Of a DNA stretch of 64,000 bases, positions 14,301 to 25,300 are shown in pieces; position 1 is the stretch's first letter, and each line of letters begins with the position of its first letter. The position numbers and the translations under genes were made by a program. The notes under the pieces are model-generated. The model searched no databases. It worked only from the letters and a program-made list of their open reading frames with translations, and was not told where the DNA came from. Source of the stretch: Corella eumyota (Eukaryota > Chordata > Ascidiacea > Phlebobranchia > Corellidae); NCBI GenBank assembly GCA_963082875.1, contig OY720102.1, forward strand, positions 14,854,990-14,918,989, written 5' to 3'.

Positions 14301-17300
14301 TAAGTAAGAACTTGATGTCCTTAGTTTGAACCCCACTGATGGCATGTTGTATAATCTTTAAGTAAGAACCTGAGGTTCTTAGTTTGAACCCCACTGATAG
14401 CATGTTTGTAGGATCTTTAAGTAAGAACCTGAGGTCCTTAGTTTGATTCCCACTGATAGCATGTTTGTAGGATCTTTAAGTAAGAACTTAAGGTCCTTAG
14501 TTTGAATCCCACTGATGGCATGTTGTAGCATCTTTAAGTAAGAACCTGAGGTCCTTAGTTTGATTCTCACTATTGGCATGTTGTAGCATCTTTAAGTAGA
14601 ACCTGAGGTCCTTAGTTTGATTCCCACTGCTGGCATGTTGTAGGATCTTTAAGTAAGAACCTGAGGTCCTTAGTTTGATTTCCACTGATGGCATGTTGTA
14701 GGATCTTTAAGTAAGAACCTGATGTCCTAAGTTTGAACCCCACTGATGGCATGTTGTAGCATCTTTAAGTAAGACCTGAGGTCCTTAGTTTGGTTCCCAC
14801 TGATGGCATGTTGTAGGATCTTTAAGTAAGAACCTGAGGTCCTTGGTTTGATTCCCACTGATGCCATGTTGTAGGATCTTTAAGTAGAACCTGAGGTCCT
14901 TAGTTTGATTCCCACTGATAGCATGTTTGTAGGATCTTTAAGTAAGAACCTAAGGTCCTTAGTTTGAATCCCACTGATGGCATGTTGTAGCATCTTTAAG
15001 TAAGAACCTGAGGTCCTTAGTTTGATTCTCACTGATGGCATGTTGTAGCATCTTTAAGTAGAACCTGAGGTCCTTAGTTTGATTCCCACTGCTGGCATGT
15101 TGTAGGATCTTTAAGTAAGAACCTGAGGTCCTTAGTTTGATTTCCACTGATGGCATGTTGTAGGATCTTTAAGTAAGAACCTGATGTCCTTAGTTTGAAC
15201 CCCACTGATGGCATGTTGTAGGATCTTCAAGTAAGAACCTGAGGTCCTTAGTTTGATTCCCACTGATAGCATGTTTGTAGGATGTTTAAGTAAGAACCTG
15301 AGGTCCTTAGTTTGATTCCCACTGATAGCATGTTTGTAGGATCTTCAAGTAAGAACCTGAGGTCCTTAGTTTGATTCCCACTGATAGCATGTTTGTAGGA
15401 TGTTTAAGTAAGAACCTGATGTCCTTAGTTTGATTCCCACTGATGGCATGTTGTAGCATCTTTAAGTAAGAACCTGAGGTCCTTAGTTTGATTCTCACTG
15501 ATGGCATGTTGTAGGATCTTTAAGTAGAACCTGAGTTCCTTAGTTTGATTCCCACTGCTGGCATGTTGTAGGATCTTTAAGTAAGAACCTGAGGTCCTTA
15601 GTTTGATTTCCACTGATGGCATGTTGTAGGATCTTTAACTAAGAACCTGATGTCCTTAGTTTGAACCCCACTGATGGCATGTTGTAGCATCTTTAAGTAA
15701 GAACCTGAGTTCCTTAGTTTGATTCTCACTGATGGCATGTTGTAGCATCTTTAAGTAGAACCTGAGGTCCTTAGTTTGATTCCCACTGCTGGCATGTTGT
15801 AGGATCTTTAAGTAAGAACCTGAGGTCCTTAGTTTGATTCCCACTGATAGCATGTTTGTAGGATCTTTAAGTAAGAACCTAAGGTCCTTAGTTTGAATCC
15901 CACTGATGGCATGTTCTAGCATCTTTAAGTAAGAACCTGAGGTCCTTAGTTTGATTCTCACTGATGGCATGTTTTAGCATCTTTAAGTAGAACCTGAGGT
16001 CTTTAGTTTGATTCCCACTGCTGGCATGTTGTAGGATCTTTAAGTAAGAACCTGAGGTCCTTAGTTTGATTTCCACTGATGGCATGTTGTAGGATCTTTA
16101 AGTAAGAACCTGAGGTCCTTAGTTTAATTCCCACTGATGGCAGGTTGTAGCATCTTTAAGTTAGAACCTGAGGTTCTTAGTTTGATTCCCACTGATGGCA
16201 TGTTGTAGGATCTTTAATTTAGAACCTGAGGTCCTTAGTTTGATTTTCACTGATGGCATGTTGTAGCATCTTTAAGTAAGAACCCGAGGTCCTTAGTTTG
16301 ATTCCCACTGATGGCATGTTGTAGCATCTTTAAGTAAGAACCTGAGGTCCTTAGTTTGATTCCCACTGATGGCATGTTGTAGGATCTTTAAGTAAGAACC
16401 TGAGGTTCTTAGTTTGATTCCCACTGCTGGCATGTTGTAGGATTTTTAAGTAAGAACCTGAGGTTCTTAGTTTGATTCCCACTGATAGCATGTTGTAGGA
16501 TCTTTAAGTAAGAACCTGAGGTTCTTAGTTTGATTCCCACTGCTGGCATGTTGTAGGATCTTTAAGTAAAACCTGAGGTTCTTAGTTTGATTCCCACTGA
16601 TGGCATGTTGTATAATCTTTAAGTAAGAACCTGAGATCCTTAGTTTGATTCCCACTGATGGCATGTTGTAGGATCTTTAAGTAAGAACCTGAGGTTCTTA
16701 GTTTGATTCCCACTGATGGCATGTTGTATAATCTTTAAGTAAGAACCTGAGGTTCTTAGTTTGATTCCCACTGATGGCATGTTGTATAATCTTTAAGTAA
16801 GAACCTGAGGTTCTTAGTTTGATTCCCACTGATGGCATGTTGTAGGATCTTTAAGTAAGACCTGAGGTTCTTAGTTTGATTCTCACTGATGGCATGTTGT
16901 ATAATCTTTAAGTAAGAACCTGAGGTTCTTAGTTTGATTCCCACTGATGGCATGTTGTAGGATCTTTAAGTAAGAACCTGAGGTCCTTAGTTTGATTTTC
17001 ACTGATGGCATGTTGTATCATCTTTAAGTAAGAACCTGAGGTTCTTAGTTTGATTCCCACTGATGGCATGTTGTATAATCTTTAAGTAAGAACCTGAGGT
17101 TCTTAGTTTGATTCCCACTGATGGCATATTGTAGGATCTTTAAGTAAGAACCTGAGGTCCTTAGTTTGATTTTCACTGATGGCATGTTGTAGGATCTTTA
17201 AGTAAGAACCTGAGGTCCTTAGTTTGATTCCCACTGATGGCATGTTGTATAATCTTTAAGTAAGAACCTGAGGTTCTTAGTTTGATTCCCACTGATGGCA

Positions 17301-17776
17301 TGTTGTAGGATCTTTAAGTAAGACCTGAGGTCCCTAGTTTAATTCCCACTGATGGCATGTTGTATCATCTTTAAGTAAGAACCTGAGGTTCTTAGTTTGA
17401 TTTCCACTGCTGGCATGTTGTAGGATCTTTAAGTAAGAACCTGAGGTTCTTAGTTTGATTCCCACTGATGGCATGTTGTAGGATCTTTAAGTAAGACCTA
17501 AGGTCCTTAGTTTGATTTTAACTGATGGCATGTTGTAGGATCTTTAAGTAAGAGCCTGAGGTTCTTAGTTTGATTCCCACTGCTGGCATGTTGTAGCATC
17601 TTTAAGTAGAACCTGAGGTCCTTAGTTTGAACCCCACTGATAGCATGTTGTAGTATCTTTAAGTAAGAACCTGAGGTCCTTAGTTTGATTCCCACTGATG
17701 GCATGTAATAGTATCCTAAGGTAAAAACGTGCGGTTCTTAGTTTGATTCCCACTGATGGCTTGTTGTAGCAACTTT
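2375..17776 (+). repeat. 58-bp satellite array, about 265 copies (array 1)
   Basis: A 15.4-kb head-to-tail array. The monomer is 58 bp; common variants are 57 bp (AAGTAGAACC for AAGTAAGAACC) and 59 bp (ATGTTTGTAGG for ATGTTGTAGG). Recurrent blocks in each monomer are TTTAAGTAAGAACCTGAGG, TCCTTAGTTTGATTCCC and ACTGATGGCATGTTGTAG. Monomer types recur in higher-order periods of about 463 bp (8 monomers), and a block of about 2.5 kb is duplicated within the array (see findings). The monomer resembles the B-box half of the local tRNA-derived SINE. Short reading frames of about 65 codons arise only because 3 x 58 bp is a multiple of three; I see no gene in it. Confidence 0.97.
9610..14905 (+). repeat. 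Large internal duplication inside satellite array 1
   Basis: The block from about 9610 to 12115 recurs at about 12345-14905 with its order of variant monomers kept. The offset is 2731 bp in the first part and 2789 bp after about 10.6 kb, a change of exactly one 58-bp monomer. Confidence 0.8.
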
Positions 17777-17883
17777 ATTATTAGCCTTATAGTGTGCATC
17801 ATTATGAAAAAAGAACTCATGTCCTGAGTTAACTTTTTAATAACCTTTTACTAAAATCTTGTGCCTTGAAATGCTATTTTAAG
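17777..17883. other. Right flank of satellite array 1
   Basis: About 100 bp of AT-rich sequence specific to unit A. Unit B resumes homology with A at about 17884, so this stretch lies inside the segment missing from B. Confidence 0.5.
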
Positions 17884-18197
17884 AAAATCTCATGCTCTAT
17901 ATATGTTATATATCTTTCCTAAATGTCAGCTCTACCTAAATTTAGGTAAAAAGTCGTTTTTTATATTTTCAAAGAGTATGAGCAGATACTTTTTATGTTA
18001 ATGATGTTAAAAAAGTTGGAAGCACTGGGATTCCACGTTTCTTTCCGTTAATTATTTCCGTAAACGAAATTCTCGATTTTTAATAATTTTTTTGCAAGTT
18101 TTTAGAATTTATTCTGAAATAAAGAAATTTGTTAACGTAGCAAAGTAAATAAACACTTTAAAGCTTAGAGCTTTAATAGGGTCGTCCGCCAAGTTTA

Positions 18198-18271
18198 TGA
18201 ATGCGGAAAGGGCGGAATTTCTATAACCTTACCCTTATCTTTCCTTGTATATTCCGTCTGTTCCGCATTCA
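18198..18271. repeat. Short hairpin (inverted repeat), unit A
   Basis: Arms beginning TGAATGCGGAA and ending TTCCGCATTCA, with imperfect GGCGGAAT/ATTCCGTC extensions and about 28 bp between them. The same hairpin stands at 30182-30255 in unit B. It may be a small foldback element; no target duplication is clear. Confidence 0.5.
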
Positions 18272-18317
18272 TTTTAGTACTAAATAAAAAATCTTGTTAA
18301 TTGGTGCCTTAAAAATG

Positions 18318-18590
18318 TTAATGCTCGATATGCGCAGAGAACATGAAGTCCTAGGTTTAATCCTCACAGCTCTCATGCTGTAGCATCCTTTAGTAAGCTG
18401 CTATAAACTTCTGTTGAGCCAGCACTTAATCAGCAGCATAATCTGATAATTATCGGGCAATTATAATCTATAATATCCCAAACTGTCACAGGCAACTCGA
18501 GACTGGGTCGGAGTAGCTGATGTTACTCTATGTTTAAGTCGCGCATTCGACCTTACCACATTGAGGATAAAGATATATACAAAAAAATGC
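18318..18590 (+). repeat. tRNA-derived SINE, 5'-truncated
   Basis: Carries the B-box half (GGTTTAATCC), the CTCATGCTGTAG stretch, then the common SINE body (CCAGCACTTAATCAGCAGC, AATATCCCAAACTG, ACTGGGTCGG) and the 3' end CACATTGAGGATAAA. The A-box half is lost or weak. Confidence 0.8.
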
Positions 18591-18897
18591 GATCTTGAAT
18601 AGGTAAAACTTTTAATAAAATTGTATTTTTTCAGAAAACTCATGTAATGGTGTTCCATAAAGACCCATGTGGTATTTTTTGTGTTATTTTCACGTACTTT
18701 TTAGTGATTTATGCTGATTATGTGATCATACAACACATTGTTATGACATCACTATCTGGAAGGTTGGTTTGTATTGCTTATTAATAAATTGGATTTTTTT
18801 TAAATATAAATATTATAATTTATGTTTTAATTTTTTTGTCATTTTTCGAATCACGTAAATACTTTTATTGTAAAAGGAAAAAACTAATTTTAAGTAC

Positions 18898-19146
18898 AAT
18901 GTTCACTACAAGAAGTCCTGGGTTCAATCTCAACTGATCTCATGCTGTAGCGTTCTTAAGTGAGTGCTGTAAACGGTATAAACTTCTGCTGAGCCAGCAC
19001 TTAATCAGTAGCATAAATATCGGACAATTATAATCTATAATATCCCAAACTGCCACAGGCAACTCGATAATGGGTCGGGGTAACTAATGTTACTCTATGT
19101 TTAGGTCGCGTATTCGACCTTCCCACATCGAGGATAAATAAATAAA
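18898..19146 (+). repeat. tRNA-derived SINE in DHHC intron, unit A
   Basis: Starts at ACTACAAGAAGTCCTGGG, has B box GGTTCAATC, and ends CACATCGAGGATAAATAAAT. Same copy as 30884-31131 in unit B. Confidence 0.8.
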
Positions 19147-19455
19147 CAAAAAAATAATGTTGTTCAACTTAAATTTCAAAAATAAAGTTTATACAGGTTG
19201 TCCCATTCACTGTAACAATAAAAAAACATTAATTTTTTAGTTTATGGGGCCCATTTCATGCTGTAATGTTCAACATGGTTGTTTTAGCATTGTTGTTTGC
19301 CCATAGTAGATCTGTGTTTTCTGATCCTGGCATTGTTCCTCTACCAATCAGAGGCCTCGATTTCTCTGATGTCAGAATGAACTCTAAAGATCAGGTTAAA
19401 TTTTTTCGAATTTAAAATATTCAATAAAATTAACTTCACCGTTAATTATTTTATA

Positions 19456-19625
19456 TATCTTTATCCTCGATGTGGGAAAGTCGACTTTACAGCCAAAACA
19501 TTAACAACTGTTACTGTGACCCGGTCTCGAGTTGACTTTAGTAGTTTGGGATATTATAGAATATAATTTCTTAATAATTAAGCTGCTGATTAAGTGTTGG
19601 CTTATCAGAAGTTCATATGCGTTTT
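19456..19625 (-). repeat. SINE 3' portion, reverse orientation, unit A
   Basis: Starts with ATCCTCGATGTGGGAAAGTC (reverse of the SINE 3' end) and runs to the GCTGATTAAGTGTTGG body block; the tRNA head is missing. Confidence 0.75.
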
Positions 19626-20137
19626 ATGTTTTTTTGTAATATTGACGTCACTAAAATTAAGTATTACAAAAGTTTTTTATTATTTGAAAGAAAATTCTGC
19701 ATTAAAACTGTATCATGCCTAGTTTAAATTAATTTATTTTTGTTCATGTTGCCCTTATGGCTAGATTCAGCTCTGCCTATAATTCTTTATTTAAAGTCAC
19801 TGAAACTAAAGAGGAAAATATTTTAGTCTAGCAGCAGCCAGGATTGGACTGTGTGCCAGCGGTGCGAAAGTTACCGACCCCCGAGAGCTCACCACTACAA
19901 AATATGTCGCCGTTGTATCAGAAGAATGGACCACCATTGTCCATGGTAAGTTGAGTAACAATTAACTGACATTACGTTAAAAACACCGTTTTTCTTATAA
20001 TCAAACATTACCCCCCTTTAAAGTTGGGCAGTTTTTGACAAGGGGCAGCAGCACAAAACTCGTTAAGTTAACAATCACGTTATTTAAACGTCATTAGCAA
20101 ACGAGAACGTCACTTAGCGTCATTACTAAATTTGTGG

Positions 20138-20222
20138 GTGAAGCATGGTGTAGTGGTAAGAGCACTTGGCATCACTACATGAGGTTCTGTGTTCAATTCC
20201 CACTGCTCTTATGCTATAGGGT
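20138..20222 (+). repeat. SINE tRNA-like head (solo), unit A
   Basis: A-box-like GGTGTAGTGGTAAGAGC and B-box-like GTTCAATTCC with normal tRNA spacing. It matches the head of the SINE family, not a working tRNA: no proper acceptor stem and the SINE-type CTGCTCTTATGCT follows. Confidence 0.75.
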
Positions 20223-20490
20223 CTTAACAAACCTTAATATTATCATATTTTTTTGTTTTGTATGTATAATAAATTCTCTTAAAAACCTAAAACTTTTTTC
20301 TCAGAGAGTCGGCCTCTACTCCTCTTACCTTAAGTTTGGTGGCCGACATTTTCTCACAGAAAGTTCGAGCTTTTGCGATAAGTTTTTTCAACTTTGGAAT
20401 TTATTTTGGATATGGTTTGGCATTTGCTGTTGGAAATTATGTGACTGACGCCAACATTCTTGGAATGGTGAAAATTTTTTAAATATTTTT

Positions 20491-20575
20491 GACCGGCAGT
20501 GCGGTGTAGTAGTCAGAACACTTGGCTTTACTACATGAGGACCTGGGTTCGATTCCCACTACTCTCATAACGTAG
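20491..20575 (+). repeat. SINE tRNA-like head (solo), unit A, in transporter intron
   Basis: GGTGTAGTAGTCAGAACACT (A box) and GGGTTCGATTCCC (B box, close to the Pol III consensus) followed by ACTACTCTCATAACGTAG. No body or tail of the SINE follows. Confidence 0.75.
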
Positions 20576-20881
20576 TAGCCTACCCTATTTTTGAACGATT
20601 TATTTTTAGGTTTTTCTATCAAATCAACCTCTAAAAAAACAAAATTAATTTAAATTAATTTTTAACCAATCTTTTGTTAATTTTTTCTTAGAGCTGGCGT
20701 TGGTGTTACTTTATAGCTGGAGCTCCAGGCATAATTATGGCGATTATTTTATATTTCTCTGTCAAAGAACCAGAACATAAAATTATAGAACAAGCTGAAG
20801 AGAATAACAAATATGAGACAGACTTTGGTATTTAATACTTTTGATAAAATGTTTAATAAATGAACCCGTTTTCTGTAATTC

Positions 20882-21145
20882 TTTATCCTCGATGTGAGAA
20901 GGTCGATCTCATGACCTAAACATAGAGTTGACTTTGGCAGTTTGGGATATTATTTTGTCCGATAATTAATCTGTGTTACTCTATGTTTAAGTCGCGCATT
21001 TGACTTTCCCACATCGAGGATAAAGATATATACAAAAAAAATAAAAATATCCCAAACTGCTAAAGTTATCTCGAGACTGGGTCGGGGTAACAAATATTCA
21101 TCTATGTTCAGGTCATGAAGTCGACCTTCCCACATCGAGGGTAAC
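20882..21145. repeat. SINE tail fragments in both orientations, unit A
   Basis: A reverse tail (20882-20975) abuts forward tail pieces (20970-21145) with CACATCGAGGATAAAG and CACATCGAGGGTAAC ends. Unit B has about 640 bp more here (32940-33590), including a transporter exon, so A lost it by deletion, plausibly by recombination between SINE copies. Confidence 0.7.
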
Positions 21146-22009
21146 AAAATCTAAATTAAATTTTAATATTTTCAGCAAGTTTTTGTTGGTCTTACAACAG
21201 TCAGTTATATTTTGATCAATATTACTCGGCACAGAGGTGGGGTTGTGGATGAGTTTAACTTCCATCGTTGGTGGAACGATTGGGATAATCACTGGTGGAA
21301 TTTTGTCCGATTTACTCGCTTCTAAATACGGTAATCTTTATTTTGATCATATTATTAAAAATTGATTTTACTGAATGGACATTTTTCTAAAATAGTTTTC
21401 AAAAATGGCATTATCTGAAAATTTTGACATAAATTAAAGGTTGGCAGCATGGTGTTCCTTTGTCACCCATTAATTATGTGTAAATTGGCAGTATTATTAA
21501 TATAACAAAAATTTTGTAGATTTGCATTTAGAAATATTCCATTTTTTGGGGGTTTAATTTTAAATCAAATTTTTTAGGTGTACGAACAAGATTGTGGGTT
21601 TTGGTCGTTAGTCAAGCAATAGCCTGCCCTCTAGCGGCGGGAACTCTTTACTTTTCTCCGCCTTATGCTTTTATTTTGCTCTTTGGAGTTTATTTATTCG
21701 GTAAATAGTTTCATATTTTTTAAGAGAACAGTTACCCCGACCCAGTTTCGATGACTTTATTGTAATCAAATTTGATTTAAAACACAGCGGAAATGTGGTT
21801 CGGAGTTTTGTTTACTGTTTTGGTTGAGTTTTTTCCTGTCCAGTCACGCGCGACAGCGATCGCTATGTTTATTTTTGTGATCAATAATATTGGAGGGAAT
21901 GCCCTCTTATAGTACCACCTATGATCAAAATTTTAGGTTTCAGGGAAGCACTGTACATCGTTTACCCAGGATTTTACTTGGCTAGTAAGTTTTTTTTCCG
22001 ATAATTGTT

Positions 22010-22178
22010 TATCCTCGATGTGGGAAGGTCAACTTCACGACCTAAACATGGAGGTATATATGTTACCCTGACCTAGTTTTAAGTTAACTTTGGCAGTTTG
22101 GGATATTATAGATTATAATTGCCTCATAATTATGCTGCTGATTAAGTGCTGGCTTAGCAGGAGTTTATATCGTTTATA
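22010..22178 (-). repeat. SINE 3' portion, reverse, at right end of unit A
   Basis: Begins ATCCTCGATGTGGGAAGGTC and runs to GGAGTTTATATCGTTTATAA. Homology with unit B (34922-35084) ends at about 22178, marking the right edge of unit A. Confidence 0.75.
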
Positions 22179-22477
22179 ATTTTAAAAGAGGAATAATTTT
22201 AAAAAGTTTATATCTTGAATAATGTAGGATCTAATAAACTCCTACTATGGCTTAAACAATTATTAAACCCCAATAGAGTACGCTGTAAAGATGGGCATCG
22301 ATAAGAAGGCCACACTTTATTAAAACAAAAATGCGACACAAACTATATGATACGAAACACAAACTACAAAGTATTTAATTAACAAATTAAGTATAAAAGC
22401 GAAAGTCTAATTGTATGTTAAACCTTACTTCGGCCTTACTTTTTTATGAGTTTTTACGTCCAGCGAACTGACCAAAA
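22179..22477. other. Junction stretch between units A and B
   Basis: AT-rich, no gene or recognised repeat seen. It separates the end of the transporter copy A from the TIR-type end at 22478. Confidence 0.5.
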
Positions 22478-23480
22478 AGGTAACCAGACACTTCAGCCCG
22501 AAGATTTTTTTTAGAACAGCGGGGATTTTGCATTTTAATTACCGCGAAAAATTTTATTTTCGCGTATTCCTATACAGTTTTTTAGACAGTATTTGAAATA
22601 AAATAAGCAGTAAATTAATAGTTTTTTTAAAGAATAATGTGCAAGAACATGTTATCTTTCTTTTCCCGTGTCAATTTATTTTTTAATTTTACAAACTAAA
22701 ACCTATAACAAAATAATTTGAAAGCGCGCGCTTTTAGGTGACGCAAGACAATGCCTTATGATATCACGTATTTTGCCAAATAGGGCCGTATTTCTAAACA
22801 ATATTTGAAGAAAAAGCATTAATTTATCATTTTTTACACTGAGGAATGTGCATAAATATGTTATTAGTTATTGCCCGTGTTAATGTATATAAATTTATGT
22901 ACTAAAACACAAAGAATAAAACGTTTAAAGAGTTGCCAAAAGATTTGTTCTGCAAAAAAACGGCGGGGAGTCGGCGATGAAATTCCCGTGTATAAAGTCA
23001 GCGTAAGACTATATTTTACCGATATTCAAAATAAAATTTTGCATAAAGTACAGTATATATAAAAGTTTTTATTGGTTGTTACGTTAATGACATATGTTGG
23101 TCTTTAGAATATTTTTTTTTTTTGAAGATTTTTGTTTCAAAAACCCTTTTATAAACGGATTAAAGACGGGTGCTTCTGGCCTGCAGAATTTTACGACTAA
23201 TAGCTTTCGGCCTGCAAAATTTTACGACTAATAGCTTTCGGTCTGCAAATTTTTTTATTAAACTGCGGGGAGCCTGCAGCGTTAAGCCCGCGTATACTTT
23301 TAACGCAAGAACATATTTTACCGATATTTAAAATAAAATTTGGCGAAAAGTATAATAGTTAAAAAAGTTTTAACCGGTTGTTAAGATAAATATATATGTT
23401 AATTTTTTAAATATTTTTTTTTTTAAATGTGTAAAGAAGAAAACTGTGACGCAGGCGTAAACACAAAAAACATAGAAAAT
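22478..23480 (-). mobile_element. End of TIR-bearing DNA element plus repeats flanking the BEL/Pao fossil, unit B
   Basis: Starts with GGTAACCAGACACTTC, like the terminal inverted repeat of the complete small element at 29055-29883, and 22478-23060 matches that element in reverse. Further in there are tandem copies of a roughly 31-bp unit (GCTTTCGGCCTGCAAAATTT) at about 23170-23260, and two diverged copies of a roughly 110-bp block (about 22985-23095 and 23288-23395). The whole stretch is mirrored at 63150-64000. The other end of this larger element was not found. Confidence 0.55.
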
Positions 23481-23489
23481 ACAAATTTA

Positions 23490-25300
23490 TGCGACCTCTT
23501 CTAGAAGGCAAATTTTGTCTTGGGTTAAGGTAGCATATGCAGTGCGCACCTGGACACGGCGCACCATCCCGTTCTTGTCTAACTTCGTGATGATTCCTTT
23601 CGGTCAGAGTACCCTCTTTGCGTTTTCATTGACAAACCATGTCGCCAACCGTGAAATTTCTCATCAGCTGAAGCCATTTTTGTCGCAATTGTAACAAAGA
23701 CAAATACTCCTTTGACAATCGCTCCTAAAATTGATCAGCGAGAAGTAGCCCCTCCAAGATCGTCTGTAACTGTCCTATTTGACAAACGTGTCTGGAGGCA
23801 GGTCGTTGTCCATTGTTCAGCAACATACTTGGCGTCAATGCCAATTCATCCTTGCAGTCGTCGCTGAGTGGCACCAGAGGTCTGCTGTTTAAAATTCGTT
23901 CCACCTCAGCCATCAATGGCGGACAAGACATGAATTGTTCCCGAATGCCCATGCCATGATACTTTGTTACAATGAGCTCGGTTACAACCTGGTTAGATGA
24001 AAGAATCATCGGATGTTTGGTGATTAGAGGGACGGTTGAGTTATGTAGCCTGCCACCAACGTACATATTGCCTTTGACTAAAACCGGGCTTCAGTCCTTT
24101 CAGCGATAAAACTAAATACAACCATAATCAATATTAAGGTTTAAAACATCTGGGTATACTAATGTTCTCTCAATCAACAAGAGTGTTAAGCCAATTATTC
24201 AAAGTGTTAATATATTGTTCTGGAACCAGATCGTAAAAGCACTTCCACGAGGCTGTTAGTAAAGTCCCTGTAATAAAACGTCATTTAAAGAAACAACGCA
24301 GTGTTTTGCAGCACAATCAAACACTATAATGAACTTAGGGCCCGTACAGTGGTGTGGTTTATACCACGTTATATCGTTTACACAATTCCTATTAGCCAAT
24401 ACAGTCACATGTCCTTATTTTACATATTCATCGATTTCTTTCCTATATTGCCTAAAAGTTTTAGGGTTAGCAATAAACTTCTTTTTCAAAGATTGTAGCC
24501 TTTGAAGTGCCATTTTTCTATTCGTTAAAGGTGTAATTATTTCTTTTTCCAGAGTAATTCAATTTCATAGTGTCAGCCAATTCGTGAAACTGTTTTGTTC
24601 ATAATTTTCAACGTCCTTTTGTCGTTTAATGACATTTCGCTTTTTTGCGCACAATCAAGATCGTGAAAATTGCTCGACAAAAACATCTGAAATTTCGTTG
24701 CATGATGTCGATACTTGTTCAGGCTTATGCATAAAGTTAACATTAGTTCGTTGGGAGGATTTTCTTGGGTTATGGTCTGAGCCAAACAACGTCCAACTCA
24801 ACGCCGTATGCGGGCCGAAAGGCTGCCACTTATTGCCGTAACGCCATTCAGAAACCCTGAATGCATCGTGGACATTGTTTCCCGGAAGTAGCTCCACTGA
24901 CTTTGTTTTAAGTTCAAGAAACGTCAGGTCACGCAGATGCGGATACATGTTTGCTACTTTCTTGGTTGTAATGCTGTCACCTATATTGACAATATGATCA
25001 AGTACCAAATGCTTTTTGACAATAAACGATTCGGTTTGACCTCCTATACATACAGTGAGTCAACTCGGCTCCCATGACTAGTTACTTAATTTGCTGTATA
25101 AAGCTCGGTGTGTTCTTTTGTCTCCTTCTAATTTCTTTGCAAGGCTTGCAGTACAAATACTTGTATCTGAACCGTCATCCAGAAAAGCGTTCACAAAATT
25201 ACTTTGATTGTTGCCCCACACTTTAACTGGCACAATCTTGAAACGTTTCACATTTTTAACGCTGTTATGGGAAACCTCGTTGCATGTCACAATAGCTGAC
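23490..25300 (-). mobile_element. BEL/Pao LTR-retroelement fossil, unit B
   Basis: Fragments of a BEL/Pao polyprotein on the minus strand: a protease-like piece (about 25078-25290, with VPVKVWG and DDGSDTSIC), the following PHLRDL/PFGPHTALSWTLFGS region (about 24655-25008), traces of the start of the reverse transcriptase region (about 24100-24500), and the C-terminal integrase region (about 23725-24066, with ILNSRPLVPLSDD). It is a broken fossil with several breaks; most of the reverse transcriptase and integrase is missing and no clear LTR pair was seen. The same pieces stand inverted at 61140-62620. Confidence 0.75.

Larger units (their letters stand above)
18635..19945 (+). pseudogene. 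DHHC palmitoyltransferase 5' half, copy A (truncated, decayed)
   Basis: Three exons match a ZDHHC3/7-like S-palmitoyltransferase: 18635-18762, 19241-19394 and 19842-19945, with phases 2, 0 and 2 that fit each other. They encode a first membrane segment (after KDPCG), a second one (WGPFHAVMFNMVVLALLF) ending SDPGIVPLP, and the zinc-binding Cys-rich domain up to DHHCP. In this copy the HHC of the PRAHHC motif reads HHY, losing a zinc ligand. The rest of the enzyme (membrane segments 3-4 and tail) is absent; the next exons belong to a different gene. Members of this family attach palmitate to cytosolic cysteines of proteins on Golgi and other membranes. SINEs occupy both introns. Likely non-functional. 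Confidence 0.8.
20305..21984 (+). pseudogene. Spinster-like MFS transporter, copy A (truncated, decayed)
   Basis: Five exons align to copy B: 20305-20467, 20692-20827, 21176-21330, 21578-21700 and 21788-21984. They encode the middle and later membrane helices of a major facilitator resembling Spinster (SPNS) transporters, for example the NFGIYFGYGLAFAVGNYV and FIAGAPGI segments. Relative to B this copy lacks the exon equal to 33204-33305 and the final exon, and has one-base losses in the exons at 21176-21330 (155 not 156 bp) and 21788-21984 (197 not 198 bp), each shifting the frame. It keeps CGA (Arg) where B has TGA. The N-terminal helices are missing in both copies. A clear pseudogene; SPNS relatives export lipids or sphingosine phosphate in other animals, which cannot be inferred here. 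Confidence 0.8.

Noticed and set aside
2496-17704. Dozens of overlapping minus-strand frames of about 65 codons (KLRTSGSYLKILQHAISG-type repeats)
   Set aside because: By-products of the 58-bp monomer; three monomers span a multiple of three, so each frame stays open for short runs. No start context, no splice logic and no conservation beyond the repeat.
2375-17776. CRISPR-like regular repeats
   Set aside because: No spacers: monomers are contiguous and the setting is a eukaryotic genome.
20138-20222. Possible tRNA gene
   Set aside because: A and B boxes are present, but the stems do not pair as a tRNA and the sequence is the SINE head found many times nearby.
20134-20448. 104-codon plus frame over SINE head and transporter exon (and its match at 32054-32395)
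   Set aside because: Wrong frame for the transporter; it runs across a SINE, an intron and an exon.
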